Of a stretch of DNA of 64,000 nt, positions 55,464 through 64,000 are shown piece by piece (positions within the stretch are counted from its first letter, which is position 1; each line of letters begins with the position of its first letter). This stretch comes from Rhodococcus sp. OK302 (GTDB lineage: Bacteria > Actinomycetota > Actinomycetes > Mycobacteriales > Mycobacteriaceae). The DNA lies in contig NZ_NPJZ01000002.1 of the NCBI RefSeq assembly GCF_002245895.1, forward strand, positions 1 to 64,000, written 5' to 3'. The notes under the pieces are model-generated. The model had not been told where the DNA came from, ran no database searches, and saw only the letters and a list, made by a program, of their open reading frames with translations. The position numbers and the translations under genes are program-made.

Positions 55464-56579
55464 TTACGTCCAGCTGTAGAAGATCGGACGTGTCGGGATA
55501 ATGCCCCAGTCCGTGGTCGAAGAGCAGATTTTTTCCTTGATGAAAGCACCTGCTCGACCGGCGACAACCAACCTTGTCGACAGGTCGGTCCGAGTGGTGC
55601 GTTGAAACACCGCTCCCTTCCGTCCCAGGCTGACACATTGCCCGACGAACTTCGGTGTGACCGGTTTCGGTGCGAAACCCCCGATGCGGCGTGTGATGGT
55701 TTCCGCGGCATGAACTCCCAGGGGAATTGCAGCTTGGCAACTCATCCGGAACGAAAGATCGCTGATGGCAACCGCATCGCCGGCACCCACGATGTTGGGA
55801 TGGGTGATGCACTCCAACTGGCGGTCGACCTTCAATCGCCCAAGAACGTCGACGGGGAGCCCGCTGCGTCGGGCAAGATCGGGGGCACCGAATTCCGTGG
55901 TGAGCACTGCACAGTCTGTCGCGATGATGCGGCCGTCGGAAAGCTCGCACGCATGCTTGTCAATCCGCACGACTCGCGAACCGGTGATCACGTCGACGCC
56001 GAGGGCAGCCAATGCCCTGACGATGATCGATCGCGCCTTCTCCGAAAGCTCGGGAGCGAGAACACCTCCGGTGATAATAGTGATCCGGCCACTGGACTGC
56101 TCAGCCAATTCGGCCGCAGTCTCGATGCCGGTGAGTCCGCCGCCGACGATACCGATCGAAGCCTGGGCCGGAAGTGTCGCGAGTTTCGATTTCAGGCGTA
56201 TCGCGTCCTCGAATTCGGAGATGGTGAAACCGTGTGCCGCAGCACCAGCGATTGGATCCGTGGACTGGCGACTTCCCAAGGCGTAGATCAAATAGTCGTA
56301 GCGCAGCGTTGTGCCGTCATCGAGGACGAGATGCTGCGCAGACGCGTCGATTTCGATCACCAATCCGACAAGGAGGTTTGCCTTCGACGGCAGTGCCCGA
56401 TTCAAGGGCACCGTCGCGTCGTAATCCCCCGCGACCATCTGATGCAGCCGTATCCGCTGCACGAAATGATTCCGTGGATTCACGATGGTCACCGTGATCT
56501 CCGACGATCTGCGCAACAGCCGTTTCGCTGCCATGACTCCTGCATAACCTGCCCCGATGATGACAACATGCGTGCCCAT
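55464..56579 (-). CDS. FAD-dependent NAD(P)H oxidoreductase (Ndh-2/AIF-like)
   Basis: This encodes 371 residues from ATG 56579 (M-G-T-H-V-V-I-I-G-A-G-Y-A-G). The FAD-binding fold is at residues 4-16, the NAD-binding fold G-I-V-G-G-G-L-T-G-I-E near 145, and V-G-A-G-D-A for the FAD ribityl contact near 280. It belongs to the type II NADH dehydrogenase-like pyridine nucleotide-disulfide group without the disulfide motif. It lacks a clear C-terminal membrane helix. It may oxidise NAD(P)H with a quinone or act as an FAD-linked disulfide-independent reductase. A decayed fragment of a close paralogue lies at 11255. Confidence 0.85.
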   Translation of the reverse strand: MGTHVVIIGAGYAGVMAAKRLLRRSSEITVTIVNPRNHFVQRIRLHQMVAGDYDATVPLNRALPSKANLLVGLVIEIDASAQHLVLDDGTTLRYDYLIYALGSRQSTDPIAGAAAHGFTISEFEDAIRLKSKLATLPAQASIGIVGGGLTGIETAAELAEQSSGRITIITGGVLAPELSEKARSIIVRALAALGVDVITGSRVVRIDKHACELSDGRIIATDCAVLTTEFGAPDLARRSGLPVDVLGRLKVDRQLECITHPNIVGAGDAVAISDLSFRMSCQAAIPLGVHAAETITRRIGGFAPKPVTPKFVGQCVSLGRKGAVFQRTTRTDLSTRLVVAGRAGAFIKEKICSSTTDWGIIPTRPIFYSWT

Positions 56580-56879
56580 ATTTCTCCATTTCTGTTGACC
56601 TTGAGAGAGAGCAGGTCTCGTTTGCACGACGGTATCGATTACGAAGGATGCATAAGTATGTCGATGAACACATTTTTCATCCAATGTGGTTCAAATCTCA
56701 TATCGACGAGTTGCTGATTACCCCTGTGGCCCCGCGTCGATCCTATTCATCGGAAATCATGAGCGGATGATCACTCTCCCTGTGCGGCAATGGAAGCGGC
56801 TCCGGATACGGAACAGCGTGCGACGTCAGCTGCATAGGTATTGCCCCCGCCCCCGCGAGCACGGTCCACTGAACCGCAT
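56580..56879. other. Intergenic stretch before the IS110 element
   Basis: No gene supported. An A/T-rich segment around 56640-56680 probably contains the promoter of the leftward oxidoreductase gene. The IS110 left end begins at about 56880. Confidence 0.4.
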
Positions 56880-58230
56880 GTAAGTGTTTGTAGTGGCCGG
56901 CCCGGGGCTGGCTGACAGGATAGGTGTCGTCGCTACAACGCCGTGTGACTCATGAATCGCTTTGCTCCTTTTCGGATGCACTGGCCGGGGTTTGTCCACT
57001 CTGTTGTGGCGGCGACGCCGGTCCGGTCCTGCTTCGGTGGCTTGATCAGAAGCCTGCCCGACCCCGTTGCCGCGAGGTCGTGGCCCATTACAGGCCTGCC
57101 TCGAAGTGCTCTTTCCGGGCCGACGCCGACAACGACGTCGCCCATCGGAAAGGACATCCGTCGCTATGCCTATCGTCGCAGATAGCTACGAGATCGTCAT
57201 CGGTGTAGATACCCACGCTGCCGCCCATGCGCTGTGTGTTGTGGCCGCTGTAACCGGTGCCGTGCAGGACAAAGCAAGTTTTCCAGCAAGTCCAGCGGGT
57301 CTTGATCGGGCCCGCACGTGGATTGCACACAGAGCAGGTCAACAAGCCGCCCTCGTTGTCATCGAAGGCATCGGCTCCTACGGCGCCGGACTCTCCGACC
57401 GCGTTCTTGCGGCGGGATTCCCGGTAGCCGAACCCTCCGTGATGGGTTCGGCGGATCGGAGAGGAGTCGGTAAGACCGACGATCTCGACGCCGCTCGGAT
57501 CGCCCGGTCAGTTCTGTCCGTCGACATCGATCGACTGCGCCGACCACGTGCGGACGGATCGCGAGTGGCGATGCGCGTTCTCGTGGTCGCCCGCGAACAG
57601 ATGACGTGTGAACGGACGCGCGCGGTCAATGCGTTGACGGCTTTGGTTCGCACTGTCGAACTTGGTGTAGATGCACGAAAATCGTTGGCATACAGTCAGA
57701 TAAAGGAGATCGCAACGTGGCGAGCTCGGTCCGAGGACGCCACCACTGCGACGTGCCGAGCAGAGGCCGTGCGACTAGCCAAGAGGATTCGTGCGCTCGA
57801 CTCGGAGCTGATTGACAATCGAAAGTCTCTCGAAGCATTGGTGAAGACCAATGCGCCGGAACTGACTGCCGCGGTCGGGGTCGGCGCAGTGGTTGCAGCG
57901 ACTGTCCTGATCGCGTGGTCACATGCAGGTCGGGTGCGCTCCGAGGCTGCGTTCGCCTCACTCGCCGGGACCTGCCCGGTCCCGGCTTCATCAGGTAACA
58001 CGGTGCGCTACAGGCTCAATCGCGGCGGTGACCGCCGTCTGAACAGAGCACTGACCACCATCATCCGTCGTGAGGATGCGGGTTGATCCCCAAACTCGCG
58101 CCTATGTCGAACGTCGACGAACCGAAGGCCGCACAACCAAGGAGATCATGCGATCCCTCAAGCGTTATGTCACCCGGCAGCTGTTCCGGACACTCGCCAC
58201 TGCACACCCAATCTTGGTGTCTTGCCAGAT
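56880..58230 (+). mobile_element. IS110-family element, near complete
   Basis: The left edge (TGTAAGTGTTTGT at ~56880) is shared with the decayed copy at 20755-21676. About 285 non-coding bases precede the transposase, where a bridge RNA would be expected. The right edge is not sharply defined; after ~58230 the sequence is that of an unrelated recombinase fragment. Confidence 0.8.
57166..58230 (+). pseudogene. IS110-family transposase, frameshifted near the end
   Basis: From ATG 57166: V-I-G-V-D-T-H-A, I-E-G-I-G-S-Y-G and K-T-D-D-L-D-A of the DEDD domain, then L-A-G-T-C-P-V-P-A-S-S-G with the serine. Near 58063 the usual end (V-V-R-M-R-V-D-P-Q-T-R-A-Y-V, then R-S-L-K-R-Y-V) is in another frame, so the protein as written stops at 58086 and lacks ~45 residues. 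Confidence 0.85.
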
Positions 58231-58387
58231 ATAGAAGCATCCCGGATACCGATAAGCCGAGCAGATCACTGAGTACCGCGGCCGGCAGCAGAGCAGCGTT
58301 TTCCATCAGGGCAGTGTTTCGGCCGATTCGTCCGGGGATACCCAGCTTCGCCAACCTCCCCGACACAACTAAGGGGTGCAGTGCCAC
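58231..58387 (-). pseudogene. Fragment of a site-specific recombinase
   Basis: It reads H-P-L-V-V-S-G-R-L-A-K-L-G-I, then G-R-N-T-A-L-M-E-N-A-A and P-A-A-V-L-S-D-L-L-G-L, a pattern at the C-terminus of actinobacterial integrase-like proteins. It is trapped between the IS110 and IS6 elements and cut on both sides. Confidence 0.5.
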
Positions 58388-58392
58388 CCCTG

Positions 58393-59254
58393 GGCTCTGT
58401 CAACTTAACTGAACGCAACTGGTAATCAACAGAATTCGGGCCAACTGGGCGGATTCTGCTGGTGGGACACCAGTTCAGGCAGCAGCGGATACGCCGGTGA
58501 CGTCGCTCCATGTGGCGAATCGGTTGGTCATTTCGGAGCGGTAATCGCTTGCGGTGAGCTTGTGTCGGCCGGGCCGAAAGTTGGCGAGATCGCACTGAAC
58601 ACCGCCAGAAACCGTTGCGCCGCACCGGGTGAGCGGAAGAACTTCATGGCGCGTTCTCGCTGCCTGGTTGGCTGGTGCGAGTTCTCAGCCCGGTTGTTGA
58701 GATACTTCGAGCGCCGGTGCCCGGCTGCTGGCATCAACTCCCGATGCGCCACAACGTAACTGGCGAGTTTGTTGGTCACCAGCGCCCTCGGCGCCCGGGC
58801 CTGCTTGCGCATCAGCTTGCCGAAGAAACGTTTCGCCGCCTTCGCGTTGCGTCGTGACTGGACCAGGACGTCAAGGACGTTCCCTTCCTGATCGACCGCC
58901 CGACACAGGTACTTCCGGATACCGCCGATCCTGACGAACACCTCGCCAGGAAACCATATGTCGCCGGGTTCGGGAGCGCGTCGGCGCAGACCACGCGCGT
59001 ATTCGGGCCCGAACTTCGCGCACCATGTGCGGATCGTCTCATGCGAGACGACGATGCCGCGGGCTAGCATCAACTCCTCGACATCGCGCAAGCTCAAGGT
59101 GAACCTGTAGTACAGCCACACGCAGTGCGCGATGATCTCCGCGGGATACCGGTGCCGTTTGTACAGTGACCGCGGTCGAATCCGCCCGTGTCTCGTCCCC
59201 AAGGCTCGTCCGACGATCATCCCTGACTGAGGGCCCAGTTAAGTTGACGATGCC
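58393..59254 (-). mobile_element. IS6-family insertion sequence
   Basis: Terminal repeats: GGCTCTGTCAACTTAACTG at 58393 and, from 59254 on the minus strand, GGCATCGTCAACTTAACTGG. The 862-base length fits the family. The 8-base flanks do not match, so the original target duplication has been lost through recombination or deletion. Confidence 0.85.
58475..59220 (-). pseudogene. IS6-family transposase, active-site mutations and frameshift
   Basis: The overall sequence is a standard IS6 DDE transposase. However, the first catalytic aspartate (usually W-H-x-D-E-V-F) is G in W-F-P-G-E-V-F, the second (usually V-T-D-K-L) is N in V-T-N-K-L, and only the glutamate in N-R-A-E-N-S-H-Q is kept. In addition, one base is missing near 58575, so the C-terminal R-P-G-R-H-K-L-T-A tail is out of frame. 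It cannot catalyse transposition. Confidence 0.88.
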
Positions 59255-59429
59255 TTCACACCACCCATGTCCACTCCACCTGCGAACTGCGCCGGCATCT
59301 CGTCAGCCGAGGAGATCCCGTGTTGCGGAAATGTGTGGAGAACGACCGACACCAACGCAACAGCGTGCCTGGTGGAGTGTGCGGAGACAGGCCCGAGAAA
59401 CGGGCCACGCACCGGAAGGGGGGCGTCCA

Positions 59430-60026
59430 ATGACGTCGTCTACAAGATCATCTCTCACGCGTGCCTTTGCGTGCGCTGCGGCGGCCGGCATACTGCTGAC
59501 AATGCCGGCCTGCAGCTCTCTGGAGGGCGAAGCCAAGGCACTGATGCCCTTCCACGACAGACCAACTGTGACATCGCCCGGGCAGTCGGTAGCCGACGGC
59601 CATATTCTGTCTGACGCGCCGCTCTCACCGTTCGATGACGCCCACCCAGCTCTCACGAAGCTCGAGCCGGAATTGCGTGCGGCACTCCGGCGTGCGGCGG
59701 CGGACGCCCAGGCAGACGACGTCCGGATGGCCGTCAACAGTGGGTGGCGCAGCGTCCAGTACCAGCAGGTGCTGCTCGACGACGCCGCCCGGATCTATGG
59801 AAGCGAGACTGAAGCGCGCCGGTGGGTGAACACCCCTGAGAAGTCGACACATGTCTCCGGCCGCGCCGTCGACATCGGCCCCACAGACGCCGACAATTGG
59901 CTTTCTCAGCACGGCGCCAGCTACGGGTTGTGTCAGACCTATGCCAACGAGATGTGGCACTTCGAACTTGCAACAGTTCCGGGAGGAACGTGCCCCGCCC
60001 CCACCGAAGACGCGTCGTCCGGGTGA
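59430..60026 (+). CDS. D-alanyl-D-alanine carboxypeptidase lipoprotein (VanY-like)
   Basis: This encodes 198 residues from ATG 59430, with GGAAGGGG upstream. A hydrophobic signal ends in M-P-A-C, a lipobox. The peptidase M15B core shows S-T-H-V-S-G-R-A-V-D-I (zinc-binding histidine and aspartate) and E-M-W-H-F-E (catalytic glutamate and second histidine). It trims the last D-alanine from peptidoglycan peptides outside the membrane, which can alter cross-linking and glycopeptide sensitivity. No VanRS-like regulator is adjacent. Confidence 0.85.
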   Translation: MTSSTRSSLTRAFACAAAAGILLTMPACSSLEGEAKALMPFHDRPTVTSPGQSVADGHILSDAPLSPFDDAHPALTKLEPELRAALRRAAADAQADDVRMAVNSGWRSVQYQQVLLDDAARIYGSETEARRWVNTPEKSTHVSGRAVDIGPTDADNWLSQHGASYGLCQTYANEMWHFELATVPGGTCPAPTEDASSG

Positions 60027-60093
60027 CTACTCGCGGCTGGCGTGGTTCCGGTAGCGAGTGAAAACGGGTCCAATAGACGAAACAAATTGCAGG

Positions 60094-60120
60094 ACAGTCG
60101 GTTTCGAACCGACTGTTAAA
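60094..60120 (+). terminator. Terminator hairpin after the carboxypeptidase
   Basis: ACAGTCGGTT pairs with AACCGACTGT around a TCG loop, a perfect 10-bp stem, followed by TAAATAT. It lies 70 bases after the stop. Confidence 0.65.
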
Positions 60121-61386
60121 TATCCTGGCTGACCGGTCGGCCACTGGGGTCGGGGGCGTATCGTACGCGCGACCGTGGGCGACAGATCGAGACTTCCGAA
60201 TAGCCTTCGGGTCAAATCAAGTTCAGCGTGCCACGGGCACACCGGTGATCAGTCACAGCGCGGACCAGGCCGAGCGCATCGGTGCGCGGGTTCAGGTCAG
60301 CGTCGACGGGGTGGACCCGCCGTGCGATCAGTGGTCGCACGGTCGTCTCCACCAACTATTCCGACACCTCCTGTTCTGCCATGACTGAGATGCTCGACGA
60401 ACCACGGGCGGGAATTTAGCCCTTATCCGACCATGGTGGAGATTGCACGCACTTCACCGACCGAGAGTCCCTGCCGCGTCGCGTGCCACTGATGGCGCCC
60501 ACCCGAAGGAGAGGGCCGTGCAGCTCGAGCGGCGATCTCGTTCCTATCGATGGCCCCTTCCGCTCTGCAGTGAGCGCCGGGTCGCGCCGTCTATGATTTC
60601 GCGGAGGATGTCGGCGTGGCCGGCGTAGCGGCCGGTCTTTTCAAGCATGTCCAGCGGACGCTGAGAGCGGCCCTGTCCGACTGCGCCCGTCGAGAACCTC
60701 GTTCACGCGCTCGACCGCCTTTCAGTAGTGGAGACGACATCGGCCACGCTGCCTGGCGGTGTCGCCGGAAGTGTCGCGTGTCAGTCGGTCACGTTGTCCC
60801 CGAGGAACATCGAACGCTCGCAGAAGTCAGGTCTTCGAGCAGTCCGAGCAGGTTCGTGCCCGACGGTACTGCCGCTGTTCGGACCTGCGGTTCGGGTGTG
60901 CAGGTATTGGGCGAAGATCAGGTCGAACGAGTCATACGGGATGGACTTGCGCAGGTCGTGCCCGATGCCGCCGCGGTCAACCAGACCCTGCACGACGGCC
61001 AGGTCCGCTTCTTCGCCCCAGTATCCGAGCCCGCACCGGTCGAGATCGGATGAGGAAGGACTCGGCATTCTCGTCCGCTTGTCAGTCCTCCGACCACCCG
61101 CAGCGTGAGCGCCACCCTTGTCCAGGTCGGAATCGCGGCGTGACTGTCAGAGTGACGGAGCAAGTACGAGAAACCGGCGGTGAACGTGCTGCACGCCGAG
61201 GGCTTCGACCACCTAAGTGGGTTCCGTTTTTAGTCCTGTGGTTCTCCCCAACCAACGCCAGACTCATCGCGCTTTCGGGACCCAGCGCAATCCGGCGGGC
61301 CAGGCGCCGATGCTCGTCGTATTCGTCAGGGAGCATCGGCACCTGTTTTGAATCCGGTGAGTTCATTCACATGTTGGTGAGTTCAT
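60121..61386. other. Debris region
   Basis: Apart from the DinB-like fragment at 60544, I see no complete gene. Overlapping frames on both strands around 60780-61070 show no conserved motif. ATGTTGGTGAGTTCATTCAC is directly duplicated at the stop of the leftward ABC permease (61371-61395). Confidence 0.4.
60544..60680 (-). pseudogene. C-terminal fragment of a DinB/mycothiol-transferase-like protein
   Basis: It reads L-D-M-L-E-K-T-G-R-Y-A-G-H-A-D-I-L-R-E-I-I-D-G, the metal-site histidine region at the end of DinB-superfamily (DUF664) proteins. The upstream two thirds are not in frame or not recognisable. Confidence 0.55.
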
Positions 61387-62634
61387 TCACATGTTGAGGG
61401 CGACTGTCGGGGGCGTTCTCGCAGCTCGTACTGCCGGGTAGAGGCCGGCGACGGCACCGACGACGAGGGTGGCACCCATACCGGCGGCGAGGGCGAGAGG
61501 TGGGATGACGGGGATCCAGCCGTTCATGACCGCTATCAAGGCGATGGCGGCGCTGCCCAAGGCAGCGCCGCCTACACCACCAAGTGCAGACAGGATGAGC
61601 GCTTCGGTCAGGAACTGTAGGCGGATGTGCGCGCGGGTTGCGCCGATAGCGCGGCGCAGACCAATCTCGCTGCGGCGTTCGAGTACGGAGATGATCATCG
61701 TGTTGGCCACACCAATGCCACCGACGATGAGGGCGATCGCCCCGAGCGCCAGCAGCAAGCCCGAAAAGGAGTCGGAGGCGGCGGTCGCTGCCGCCAGTGC
61801 GTCGGAAGGTCTCGAGACTACGATGCTGCTGGGTTGTTCGGGTTGCATTGTGGGGGCGATCTTTTGCCGTACCGCGGTCACCGTCTGATCGGTCGAGCGT
61901 TCGTAAACTCGCGTAGGTGCGGGGCTGTATCCGTAGACGGATTCAGCGACGGGTACTCCGATCAGAGCTGCGATGTCGAGTTCCGGGGCGAGCGATACCG
62001 GTTCCAAGATGCCGACGACGACGGCGTTGCGGTCACCTATCCAAACCAGCTGGTCGGGCTCGCGGATTCCAAGTCGCTCAGCGGCGGTTGCCCCGAGGAC
62101 CGTTGCAGGCAAGGATGCTGTGGCGTCATTGAGCCATCGACCCTCACGAATGGTCGCTCCGACGACGGCTCGGAGGTTCAGCTCTGTGGCGGTGACGATC
62201 AACCCGCCTGTGCGTTCGCGATCGATCTCCGAATTGCGGTAGATATGTGTGTCTTTGAGGTTGGCGACGGACGTCGCCTCGAGCACGCCGGGGATGCGTT
62301 CGACTCTGGCGGATGCATTCGCAGGCAGCGGGGGTGGCGGTGTGCTGCCGGCGCTGGGGGCTTGGGCTGCGGTGAGGAGATTGGTTCCGAGTTCGGCGAG
62401 TTGGCTGTTCAGGCGCGCTTGGCTTGATGCGGAGGATCCAACGACGGCGATCATCGCTGCGATCCCGATGGCGATTCCTAGCGCTGACAACGCTGCTCGG
62501 GTCGGCCGGGCGCGTAGACCTGCCGATCCGAGATGGGCGAGGTCTCGGCTCCGTAGCCGTGAGGAGAGCTTCTCGGCATGTGGTGGCTGTGGGGAGATGG
62601 GTGACTGTGGGAGGACGGGAGGCTGTGGTGTCAT
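61387..62634 (-). CDS. MacB/FtsX-type ABC permease
   Basis: This encodes 415 residues: a proline-rich cytoplasmic head, one membrane segment (~45-68), a large extracytoplasmic MacB core, then three membrane segments at the end with the typical G-G-I-G-V-A-N-T-M and [11 protein letters not shown] motif that contacts the ATPase. Its ATG overlaps the stop of the ATPase gene (ATGA), so both are coupled. Together with the adaptor protein it forms a MacAB-like exporter or mechanotransducer for peptides, lipids or antibiotics. Confidence 0.9.
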   Translation of the reverse strand: MTPQPPVLPQSPISPQPPHAEKLSSRLRSRDLAHLGSAGLRARPTRAALSALGIAIGIAAMIAVVGSSASSQARLNSQLAELGTNLLTAAQAPSAGSTPPPPLPANASARVERIPGVLEATSVANLKDTHIYRNSEIDRERTGGLIVTATELNLRAVVGATIREGRWLNDATASLPATVLGATAAERLGIREPDQLVWIGDRNAVVVGILEPVSLAPELDIAALIGVPVAESVYGYSPAPTRVYERSTDQTVTAVRQKIAPTMQPEQPSSIVVSRPSDALAAATAASDSFSGLLLALGAIALIVGGIGVANTMIISVLERRSEIGLRRAIGATRAHIRLQFLTEALILSALGGVGGAALGSAAIALIAVMNGWIPVIPPLALAAGMGATLVVGAVAGLYPAVRAARTPPTVALNM

Positions 62635-63326
62635 GCGATTCGCGTTTCGGGGGATGCACTGTCGGAGATGACCCTTCCGTCGGAGATTGCTATCTGCCGG
62701 GGAAGACGGGCCGCGAGCGCGGGGTCGTGGGTGATGACGACGATGGTTGTGCCGCTTCGGTTGAGTTCGTGCAGCAACTGCACGATGCTCTCACCGGATG
62801 CACTGTCGAGGTTCCCTGTGGGTTCATCGGCGAGGAGGAGCGGGGGATCGCCGACGACGGCGCGGGCGATGGCGACCCGTTGCCGTTCGCCACCCGACAT
62901 TTGGTTTGGGTGATGTTCTGTTCGGTGACCGAGACCGACTCGTTCGAGAGCTGCTCGTGCCCGGACCCGCCTTTCGCGCCGGGGAACGCCTAGATAAAGC
63001 AATCCGTCTGCCACGTTGTCGAGTGCCGTGACGCCGTCACTGAGATGGAATTGTTGGAACACGAAACCGATTTGGTGTGCGCGTAGGGCCGAGAGCTGTG
63101 CGTCGGACATGTTTCGTGCGTCGGTTCCGTCGATGTATGCGACACCGGAACTCGGCAGGTCGAGTGTGCCGATGACGTTCAGTAGCGTTGATTTACCTGA
63201 CCCGCTCGATCCGACTACGGCGACAAACTCTCCGTAGTCGACTCGAAGATCCACGCCGGCAAGTGCACGGACCGGGGGCGACCCGTAGGTACGGGTGACC
63301 CCTACGAGGCGAATGATCTCCGTCAT
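62631..63326 (-). CDS. MacB/LolD-type ABC ATPase
   Basis: This encodes 231 residues from ATG 63326 (a GGAGAT-containing duplicate lies just upstream). Walker [12 protein letters not shown]-loop, signature L-S-G-G-E (as M-S-G-G-E-R-Q-R), Walker [13 protein letters not shown]. It is the usual MacB/FtsE/LolD class partner of FtsX-type permeases. The gene is 10 bases after the adaptor gene and overlaps the permease by four. Confidence 0.92.
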   Translation of the reverse strand: MTEIIRLVGVTRTYGSPPVRALAGVDLRVDYGEFVAVVGSSGSGKSTLLNVIGTLDLPSSGVAYIDGTDARNMSDAQLSALRAHQIGFVFQQFHLSDGVTALDNVADGLLYLGVPRRERRVRARAALERVGLGHRTEHHPNQMSGGERQRVAIARAVVGDPPLLLADEPTGNLDSASGESIVQLLHELNRSGTTIVVITHDPALAARLPRQIAISDGRVISDSASPETRIA

Positions 63327-63336
63327 TTGATCTCCG

Positions 63337-64000
63337 TCATTGTCTCGGTACCACCACATTGGTTCCAGCGCTGATACCAGCTCCGGAGACTGCTACTCGA
63401 CCCGAGGAGAACATGCCGAGCGTAACCGGGATCTTGGCCGTTCCCTCTCCTGTCGGAACTTCGACGGCGAATGAGTCCGGTCCTGTCGCGACGAGGGCGT
63501 CGACGGGAACGGTCAGCACTCCTCGGTCGGTGGAGGCCGGGAACCGGACTGTCACACCCGCCCGTACGTATTGACTGGAGGCGGCGTGGTCGGTGAGGTC
63601 GACGGCGACGGGGACGCCAACGGCGGGAGCAGTATTCGCATCCGATGAAGGCTTCACTGTCGGTGAACCGACAGCGAGGACTGTGCCGGGTGTCTTCTTG
63701 CCATCGGGAAGGATGACGGTGACGGTTGCACCGGTTTTAGTGAGATTTTGGTCGGAGAGCTTCAGCTCGACGGTGACGACCTTGAATGTCGAGGTCGCTT
63801 TGAGGATCTCCGTGCCGGTGTCGACACGTGCGCCGAGCCTGACCGACAAGGTTCCCACTCGCAGGTCGACGGGAGAGAAGAGGACCGAGGTATGAGCCAG
63901 AATACCTGTGGGTTCGAGGTCGAGGCTCTTCTGCCAGGCTCGGATGGCGTCTGCCGTCTTTGTCGTGAATTGCGTATCGACCGCGCCCTCGAACAGCCCG
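63337..64000 (-). CDS. Membrane-fusion adaptor protein with a peptidoglycan-binding domain, partial
   Basis: The frame is open from the window edge. The visible part begins with a peptidoglycan-binding-like stretch ([13 protein letters not shown]), then a beta-barrel adaptor region (V-D-L-R-V-G-T, later V-P-V-D-A-L-V-A) ending V-V-V-P-R-Q. This is the actinobacterial version of MacA/HlyD adaptors. It is the first of three coupled export genes; its N-terminus lies outside the window. Confidence 0.82.
   Translation of the reverse strand, partial: GLFEGAVDTQFTTKTADAIRAWQKSLDLEPTGILAHTSVLFSPVDLRVGTLSVRLGARVDTGTEILKATSTFKVVTVELKLSDQNLTKTGATVTVILPDGKKTPGTVLAVGSPTVKPSSDANTAPAVGVPVAVDLTDHAASSQYVRAGVTVRFPASTDRGVLTVPVDALVATGPDSFAVEVPTGEGTAKIPVTLGMFSSGRVAVSGAGISAGTNVVVPRQ

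Noticed and set aside
60088..60140. Possible tRNA arm around GGTTTCGAACC
   Set aside because: It is a simple 10-bp hairpin with a 3-base loop and no cloverleaf; better explained as a terminator.

Overview
The window is high-GC actinobacterial DNA that looks like Rhodococcus or a close mycolic-acid relative. The reasons are an arabinosyltransferase of the Emb family (34584-37814), a PknK-like kinase/STAND regulator (48242-51523), an OmpR/PrrB-type sensor kinase, and codon use throughout. It is an accessory, heavily rearranged stretch: IS110, IS3, IS6 and Tn3-type sequences, an integrase in pieces, and many gene fragments. At least ten genes carry single-base frameshifts, often in short homopolymers. 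Real decay and sequencing error cannot be separated from the sequence alone.

Layout. 1-1046: end of an unknown gene overlapping an AbiEii-like nucleotidyltransferase. 1480-24528: two related catabolic modules. Module A has an AraC-type regulator, an MFS transporter, an SDR dehydrogenase, a BKACE (beta-keto acid cleavage) enzyme and an acyl-CoA ligase that is frameshifted. Module B has an ABC uptake system (ATPase, permease, lipoprotein), an SDR, an AraC-type regulator, a frameshifted quinone oxidoreductase, and a second ligase/BKACE pair. The two ligase/BKACE pairs are near-identical and inverted, about 13.6 kb apart. Between them lie an anti-sigma factor relic, a secreted trypsin-like protease, a two-component pair whose response regulator is gutted, and fragments. 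A fossil AraC regulator start and matching operator repeats sit next to the second BKACE gene (24738-24830).

24900-34330: a frameshifted AlbA_2-type protein, a truncated SRAP gene, a split integrase, a lipoprotein, a transglutaminase-like protein, a frameshifted argS, and Tn3 and P-type ATPase relics. 34584-41307: Emb protein, two GNAT acetyltransferases, a methyltransferase and small exported proteins. 41517-47380: a decayed second copy of the protease locus. An IS3 element sits exactly in the loop of its downstream terminator, and that IS3 was itself split by two IS110 elements.

47494-58387: phage-like small genes, the PknK-like regulator, a tiny LAFTG surface protein, a DNA ligase fragment, a TetR regulator divergent from a 33-residue membrane peptide across a long palindrome, a FAD oxidoreductase and a frameshifted IS110. 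58393-64000: an IS6 element with a damaged transposase, a VanY-like lipoprotein carboxypeptidase, debris, and a MacAB-like ABC export operon that runs off the window.

Working hypothesis for the catabolic part: a carboxylic acid enters by the MFS or ABC system, an SDR oxidises a beta-hydroxy acid to a beta-keto acid, BKACE cleaves it with acetyl-CoA, and the ligase activates an acid substrate or product. AraC-type proteins would control this through 22-bp-spaced TTGGG direct repeats. The substrate is not known.
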